Below the pieces are notes generated by a model. It searched no databases. It had not been told where the DNA came from and saw nothing but the letters and a program-made list of their open reading frames with translations. Below, in pieces: positions 60,128 to 64,000 of a stretch of 64,000 nt of DNA (position 1 is the stretch's first letter; every line of letters starts with the position of its first letter). A program made the position numbers and the translations under genes. This DNA is from Herpetosiphonaceae bacterium (GTDB taxonomy: Bacteria; Chloroflexota; Chloroflexia; Chloroflexales; Herpetosiphonaceae), in assembly GCA_026003835.1 (NCBI GenBank), contig BPHZ01000001.1, positions 876,001 to 940,000 on the forward strand, in the 5' to 3' direction.

Positions 60128-60757
60128 TTAGCAGGCGCCGTTCGGCGGGGGAAGGACGGGTGTGCCGGGAATGGACGACCAGGCTGCCAATACCTGCCGG
60201 CGTGTCTCGTCAAGGCTTCCACTATTATCTATGACCACATCAGCGATGGCGATCTTGGCCTCCTGTGGGCTCTGGGCAGCGATACGCTGGCGGGCCTCCT
60301 CCTCGCTCATACCTCGCTGCTGTACCAGTCGCTCCAGCTGCTGCTCAGGTCTGCAGCTGACCACCCAGACCGCATTGACACGCTCAGGCCAGCCGGCCTC
60401 GATCAATTTGATGGCATCGATGACTGCGACTGCTGCGCCCTCGCGCTGCTGCCTGGCCAGCCAGGCCTCGATCTCTCCGTGGACGGCGGGATGGACGATT
60501 TGCTCCAGCAGCTTGAGCGCCTGCGGGTTGGTAAAGACGATCCTGCCCAGAGCGCGCCGGTCGATAGGCCCGCCGGGGCTTACCAGGATGTCCTCGCCGA
60601 AGGCGGCGACAATCGCGGTGTAGGCTGACCTGCCGGGCTCGATGACATCGTGCGCTACCTTATCGGCGTCGCAGACCCGCGCGCCCAGCTGCTCCAGCAT
60701 TTGGACGACAGTGCTTTTTCCGCAGGCTATATTGCCGGTCAGTCCTATCAGGTACAT
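60128..60757 (-). CDS. coaE: Dephospho-CoA kinase
   Basis: A 209-residue P-loop kinase for the last step of coenzyme A synthesis. MYLIGLTGNIACGKSTVVQM carries the P-loop; the start at 60757 is directly before it, so the 14-codon longer reading is rejected. CDADKVAHDVIEPGRSAYTA, GPIDRRALGRIVFTNPQALK and LEQIVHPAVHGEIEAW follow, then VWVVSCRPEQQLERLVQQRG and NSGSLDETRRQVLAAW. It begins three bases after the ABC-F stop. A 25-residue tail is extra. Confidence 0.95.
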   Translation of the reverse strand: MYLIGLTGNIACGKSTVVQMLEQLGARVCDADKVAHDVIEPGRSAYTAIVAAFGEDILVSPGGPIDRRALGRIVFTNPQALKLLEQIVHPAVHGEIEAWLARQQREGAAVAVIDAIKLIEAGWPERVNAVWVVSCRPEQQLERLVQQRGMSEEEARQRIAAQSPQEAKIAIADVVIDNSGSLDETRRQVLAAWSSIPGTPVLPPPNGAC

Positions 60758-60759
60758 AG

Positions 60760-62697
60760 CTACGAATACGCATTCAGGCTTTCTGCCACCCTGGCCCACT
60801 CTTCATAGCAGTCGTGCAGGCGAGCCTCGATGACGGTGTACTCCTGACCCAGCTCGCCGACCCGCTGTCCATCCAGTGACGCGGATGCAGCCTCGAGCGC
60901 AGCTTTAAGCTCGGCCAGCCGCACCTCGAGCTGCTCGACCTCGCGCTCGATCTGTTGCAGTCGCTTGCGCTGCTCGCGTGTTGTATGGTCTGCTGCCGGT
61001 TGTTGGGTGCTGTTGCGCTGTATCCTGGCCGCAGCTTTTGCTTGCTCCTCCGCTGCCCGGCGCGCTGCCAGCAGAGCCGCGTAGGTACTGTAGTTGCCGG
61101 GATGCTCTGTCACGCCTCCTTCCTCGACGATCCAGAGCTTGTCGGCCAGTGCATCGATGAAGTAGCGATCGTGCGAGACAAAGAGCAGCGTGCCGTTGAA
61201 CTCAGAGAGCACCAGCTCCAGCGCCTCACGTGACGGCAGGTCCAGATGATTGGTTGGCTCGTCCAGGATCAGGAAATTGCCGCCCTGGAGCATCAGCTGC
61301 GCCAGCGCGACCCTGCTGCGCTCACCGCCTGAGAGATCGGCGATGCGTTTGAAGACATCGTCGCCGCTAAAGAGCAGCCGTCCGAGGAAGCTGCGGGCGC
61401 GCGTCTCTCCGATATGTGGGCTTACTCGCAGCGCCTCGTCGAGAATAGTTGCCTCCGGGCGCAGTCCCTCATGGCCTTGTGCATAGTAGGCCGGAACGAC
61501 GTTGGCGCCCCACTCCAGCTCCCCGGACAGCGGTCGAATCTGGCCCAGAATCGTGCGCAGCAGCGTGGTCTTTCCACTGCCGTTCGGTCCCAGCAGCGCC
61601 ACGCGCTCGCCTCGCCGGATTTCCAGCTCCGCAAGCTGCAGCAGCCTGCGCTCTTCACCGCCCGGCAACCTGTAGCCGACCGCCAGGCTTTCGATGGAGA
61701 GAACCACCTCGCCGGCGCGCAGATCAGTTTCCAGATCGATCTTGAGTCGCCGCTGCTCCTCCGGCCTGTCGATGAGCTTTATGTGGTGATCCTCGCCGGC
61801 CAAGATGCGGTTGAGGCGCGTCTGGCGGCCACGTGCTTCCCTGGATCGCTGCCCGGCCTTATAGCGGCGGATAAACTCCTCGGTTTTAGCGATCCACTCC
61901 TGCTGTGCCTCATACTCCTTGCGCTGGCGTTCCAACCGCTCGGCCTTGAGTTCCAAAAAGCGCGAGTAGGAGGCTCGATAGTCCTCGATTTGGCGGCGAC
62001 TAAGATCCCAGGTGCGCGTTGTCACTCTGTCGAGAAAGTAACGGTCGTGGGAGACAGTGATCAGCGTACCGTCCCAGGAGGTGAGAAAACCCTCAAGCCA
62101 TTCGAGGGCTTCCAGGTCGAGGTGATTAGTCGGTTCGTCCAAGAGCAGCACATCGGGGTCGGAGAGAAGGGCAATGGCGAGCGCAGCGCGGGTGCGCTGG
62201 CCGCCGCTGAACTGTTCAAGAGGCTGTTCATACTGCTCAGGGTGGAAGCCCAGGCCGTGCAGTGTCCGCTCGATTCGATGCTCAACCTCATAGCCGCCGG
62301 CGTGTTCGTAGCGGGACTGGAGCTCCCCGTAGTGGGCCAGGTGCTCCTCCCAGCGTGGATCGGAGGTATCGGCGATCAGCGGTTCCAGCTCGCGCATCCG
62401 CTCCTCGATAGCACGCAGGTGTGCAAAAGCGGCGCGTGCCTCGGCGATAAGCGTGCTGCCGGGGGAGAAACGCGCCTCCTGGGCCTGATAGGCAATCCGC
62501 AGGCCGCGAACGCGCTGAATACTGCCCTCGGTCGGCTCTTCTTTGCCGGCGATGATCTTCAACAGCGTCGATTTACCGATCCCGTTGGGGCCGACGAGGG
62601 CAATCTTATCGCCCTTCGCCACCTGGAAGGCGAGGCCATCGAAAATAAGCTCGGCGCCGTAATATTTTGTCAGCTCGCTGGCGCTCAGGATCGTCAT
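60760..62697 (-). CDS. ABC-F family ATPase
   Basis: A 645-residue soluble protein with tandem ATPase domains and no membrane span. Domain 1: GPNGIGKSTLLKIIAGKEEP, QFSGGQRTRAALAIALLSDP and LLLDEPTNHLDLEALEWLEG. The linker (about 235-310) is helical and charged. Domain 2: GPNGSGKTTLLRTILGQIRP, LSGGERSRVALAQLMLQG and LILDEPTNHLDLPSREALEL. A C-terminal coiled coil (about 560-640) follows. ABC-F proteins act on the ribosome, as translation or resistance factors; subfamily Uup/YdiF-like is likely. It overlaps the OmpR gene's stop by four bases. Confidence 0.92.
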   Translation of the reverse strand: MTILSASELTKYYGAELIFDGLAFQVAKGDKIALVGPNGIGKSTLLKIIAGKEEPTEGSIQRVRGLRIAYQAQEARFSPGSTLIAEARAAFAHLRAIEERMRELEPLIADTSDPRWEEHLAHYGELQSRYEHAGGYEVEHRIERTLHGLGFHPEQYEQPLEQFSGGQRTRAALAIALLSDPDVLLLDEPTNHLDLEALEWLEGFLTSWDGTLITVSHDRYFLDRVTTRTWDLSRRQIEDYRASYSRFLELKAERLERQRKEYEAQQEWIAKTEEFIRRYKAGQRSREARGRQTRLNRILAGEDHHIKLIDRPEEQRRLKIDLETDLRAGEVVLSIESLAVGYRLPGGEERRLLQLAELEIRRGERVALLGPNGSGKTTLLRTILGQIRPLSGELEWGANVVPAYYAQGHEGLRPEATILDEALRVSPHIGETRARSFLGRLLFSGDDVFKRIADLSGGERSRVALAQLMLQGGNFLILDEPTNHLDLPSREALELVLSEFNGTLLFVSHDRYFIDALADKLWIVEEGGVTEHPGNYSTYAALLAARRAAEEQAKAAARIQRNSTQQPAADHTTREQRKRLQQIEREVEQLEVRLAELKAALEAASASLDGQRVGELGQEYTVIEARLHDCYEEWARVAESLNAYS

Positions 62698-63374
62698 GGT
62701 GCCAGTTTATACCCGATCCCCCAATCGGTCAGCAGGATCTGCGGATTCCGCGGATTTTCCTCAATCTTGCGGCGCAGGTGCCAGATATAGACCTTGAGCG
62801 AATCGTTATCGTCGATCTGTTCTTCGCCCCAGACCTGGCGGAGCAGTTCCTCATGGGTGAGGACCTGTCCTGCCCGCTCAGCCAGCACCAGCAGCAGTTG
62901 GTACTCAGTGGGTGTAAGGTCAACCATGCGATCGCGAACCCTGACCTCGCGGCGCAGCCGATCGATGTGGAGCGCGCCGCCCGCCGCTTCAATCGTCTGT
63001 GGTGTCTGCGGTACACGACGCAGCAGCGCGCGAATGCGCGCCTGCAACTCTTCGATATTGACCGGCTTGCGTACATAGTCATCCGCGCCGCTGTCGAGTC
63101 CACTGACCGCATCCTGGTGCGTGGCACGACCGGTGAGCATCAACACCGGCACCTGGCTGAAGGTGCGCAGCTGCTGACAGACATCATAGCCGTCCATGTG
63201 CGGCATCATAACGTCGAGGATGACCAGATCAGGTCGCTCGCTCTTGGCAAGCTCTAACCCCTGCATACCATCATGCGCGGCAAGGATCGTGTAGCCTGAG
63301 GCCTGGAGCTGAAGACGCAGGAGATCGACAAACTGCGGATCATCATCTATGACTAAAATTGTAGCTTGAGACAT
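62694..63374 (-). CDS. OmpR/PhoB-type response regulator
   Basis: A 226-residue regulator. Receiver: ATILVIDDDPQFVDLLRLQL, PDLVILDVMMPHMDGYDVC (phospho-Asp), LTGRATHQDAVSGLDSGADD and VRKPVNIEELQARI. Winged-helix output: LTPTEYQLLLVLAERAGQVL, WHLRRKIEENPRNPQILLTD. Full length. No kinase is adjacent; the only other genes here are ABC-F downstream and a thioredoxin-like protein upstream, so it is an orphan in this window. Confidence 0.93.
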   Translation of the reverse strand: MSQATILVIDDDPQFVDLLRLQLQASGYTILAAHDGMQGLELAKSERPDLVILDVMMPHMDGYDVCQQLRTFSQVPVLMLTGRATHQDAVSGLDSGADDYVRKPVNIEELQARIRALLRRVPQTPQTIEAAGGALHIDRLRREVRVRDRMVDLTPTEYQLLLVLAERAGQVLTHEELLRQVWGEEQIDDNDSLKVYIWHLRRKIEENPRNPQILLTDWGIGYKLAP

Positions 63375-63391
63375 AGTCCGTTCTCCTTGTC

Positions 63392-63982
63392 CTACCGTTG
63401 GATCGATTGCTCCTCCGCGCTCAAGGTTTTCAGCTCCTGGAATGTACGTTCGATCTCTTGAGCTGTCAAGATTCCATTACGAATATAGCGAATAGTGCCA
63501 TTTGCATCGACGAAGTAGCTTACCGGGATCGGATAGATCTGATAGGCGCGTGCCACACTGCCATCACGATCGAGCACAACAGGATAGTCGACCCCATAGC
63601 GCTGGACAAACGCCGCAACCTCCTCGTCGCTGCTTTCCTGATCGCGTAGATCGATACCAATGATAACCAGGCCCTGATCTCGTAGCCGCCGGTAGGCGTC
63701 TGCGAGCGCAGGAGCCTCTTCAATGCAGGGACCACACCATGTTGCCCAAAAATTGATCAGCACTACTTTACCACGAAACTGGTCAAGACGCACGCGTTTT
63801 CCATCAAGGGTGGGGAGATCGAAATGTGGCGCCGGCTTCTCTACGGCGATAAGGGGCGGGAGCGGCTGCTGCCCGCTGGTTATGTTCCACAATCCCACGA
63901 GGAGCAGCAGCGCCACGAGCGCACCACCCAGGCTCCAGAGCAACTCGCGTTTGGTCAGCAGTGGGCGTCGCTGTTGCTCCAT
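63392..63982 (-). CDS. Membrane-anchored thioredoxin-like protein (TlpA/ResA type)
   Basis: A 196-residue protein with one N-terminal signal anchor (WSLGGALVALLLLVGLW, about 15-31) and an extracytoplasmic thioredoxin fold: PAPHFDLPTLDGKRVRLDQF, VVLINFWATWCGPCIEEAPA (active site WCGPC near 90) and IPVSYFVDANGTIRYIRNG with the cis-proline. This group reduces apocytochrome or membrane disulfides. It starts 18 bases from the right edge and may be the first gene of the unit with the OmpR regulator (17-base gap). Confidence 0.9.
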   Translation of the reverse strand: MEQQRRPLLTKRELLWSLGGALVALLLLVGLWNITSGQQPLPPLIAVEKPAPHFDLPTLDGKRVRLDQFRGKVVLINFWATWCGPCIEEAPALADAYRRLRDQGLVIIGIDLRDQESSDEEVAAFVQRYGVDYPVVLDRDGSVARAYQIYPIPVSYFVDANGTIRYIRNGILTAQEIERTFQELKTLSAEEQSIQR

Positions 63983-64000
63983 CCCGGCGTCATAGCTGCT

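Noticed and set aside
1-64000. tRNA, rRNA genes or CRISPR arrays
   Set aside because: No tRNA cloverleaf with a T-loop sequence, no rRNA segment and no regular direct repeats with unique spacers were seen by reading.

Overview
The window is about 60 percent G+C and looks like a chromosome segment from a filamentous Chloroflexota bacterium (class Chloroflexia, Roseiflexus/Kouleothrix-like). This rests on gene content: LysW-carried lysine synthesis, Ras-like GTPase/roadblock/PATAN proteins, many GAF/PAS kinases, Kbl-Tdh, RsfS, a PASTA-tailed PBP1A, and a transposase remnant of a type I associate with this class. No rRNA, tRNA or CRISPR array was seen.

Layout. 1-4813 (minus): lysine operon of the alpha-aminoadipate/LysW route (hcs, lysT, lysU, homoisocitrate dehydrogenase, lysW, start of lysX). 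It is preceded by a consensus promoter, a lysine-rich leader peptide and a textbook attenuator; this is the best regulatory find. 5155-9604 (minus): a small-GTPase locus (HTH protein, two roadblock proteins, MglA-like GTPase, PATAN/DUF4388 protein, lamin-tail membrane protein, small membrane protein). 9905-12955: Hsp20 and a hybrid-sensor two-component pair. 12984-18510 (minus): a membrane/redox stress-like island (DUF1360, two VKOR-like proteins around an SPW protein, SDR, DUF1440-like, a pyruvate-oxidase-type TPP enzyme with an internal deletion, an ASRT-like protein). 18689-24609: prenyl-type methyltransferase plus FAD reductase, DUF362, a methyltransferase, a broken DoxX gene coupled to a globin, and hisB. 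24780-31323: aldehyde dehydrogenase, VOC protein, GH15, MBL-fold hydrolase, Rpe. 31388-35263 (minus): TldD, TldE and a LuxE-domain protein. 35460-44913 (plus): a complete peptide-type ABC importer with two binding proteins and an embedded molybdopterin oxidoreductase. 45093-50219 (minus): RsfS, Kbl, Tdh, CvpA and a phosphohexomutase. 50787-53877: PAS-STAS sensor, alpha/beta hydrolase, decayed IS. 54084-63982 (minus): PBP1A, NarL-type two-component pair, CoaE, ABC-F, OmpR regulator and a thioredoxin-like protein.

Data-quality point: six genes in the first 20 kb (lysW, hcs, the lamin-tail protein, the MglA-like GTPase, the response regulator at 12.2 kb, the FAD reductase) are each out of frame in a way repaired by removing one base from a G/C run. 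No such break was noticed in the remaining 44 kb. I annotate these as corrected genes and flag them, because the pattern suggests a local base-call/assembly problem rather than six independent pseudogenes. Three short hairpin-rich intergenic repeats (9.8, 14.0 and 24.7 kb) form a dispersed family.
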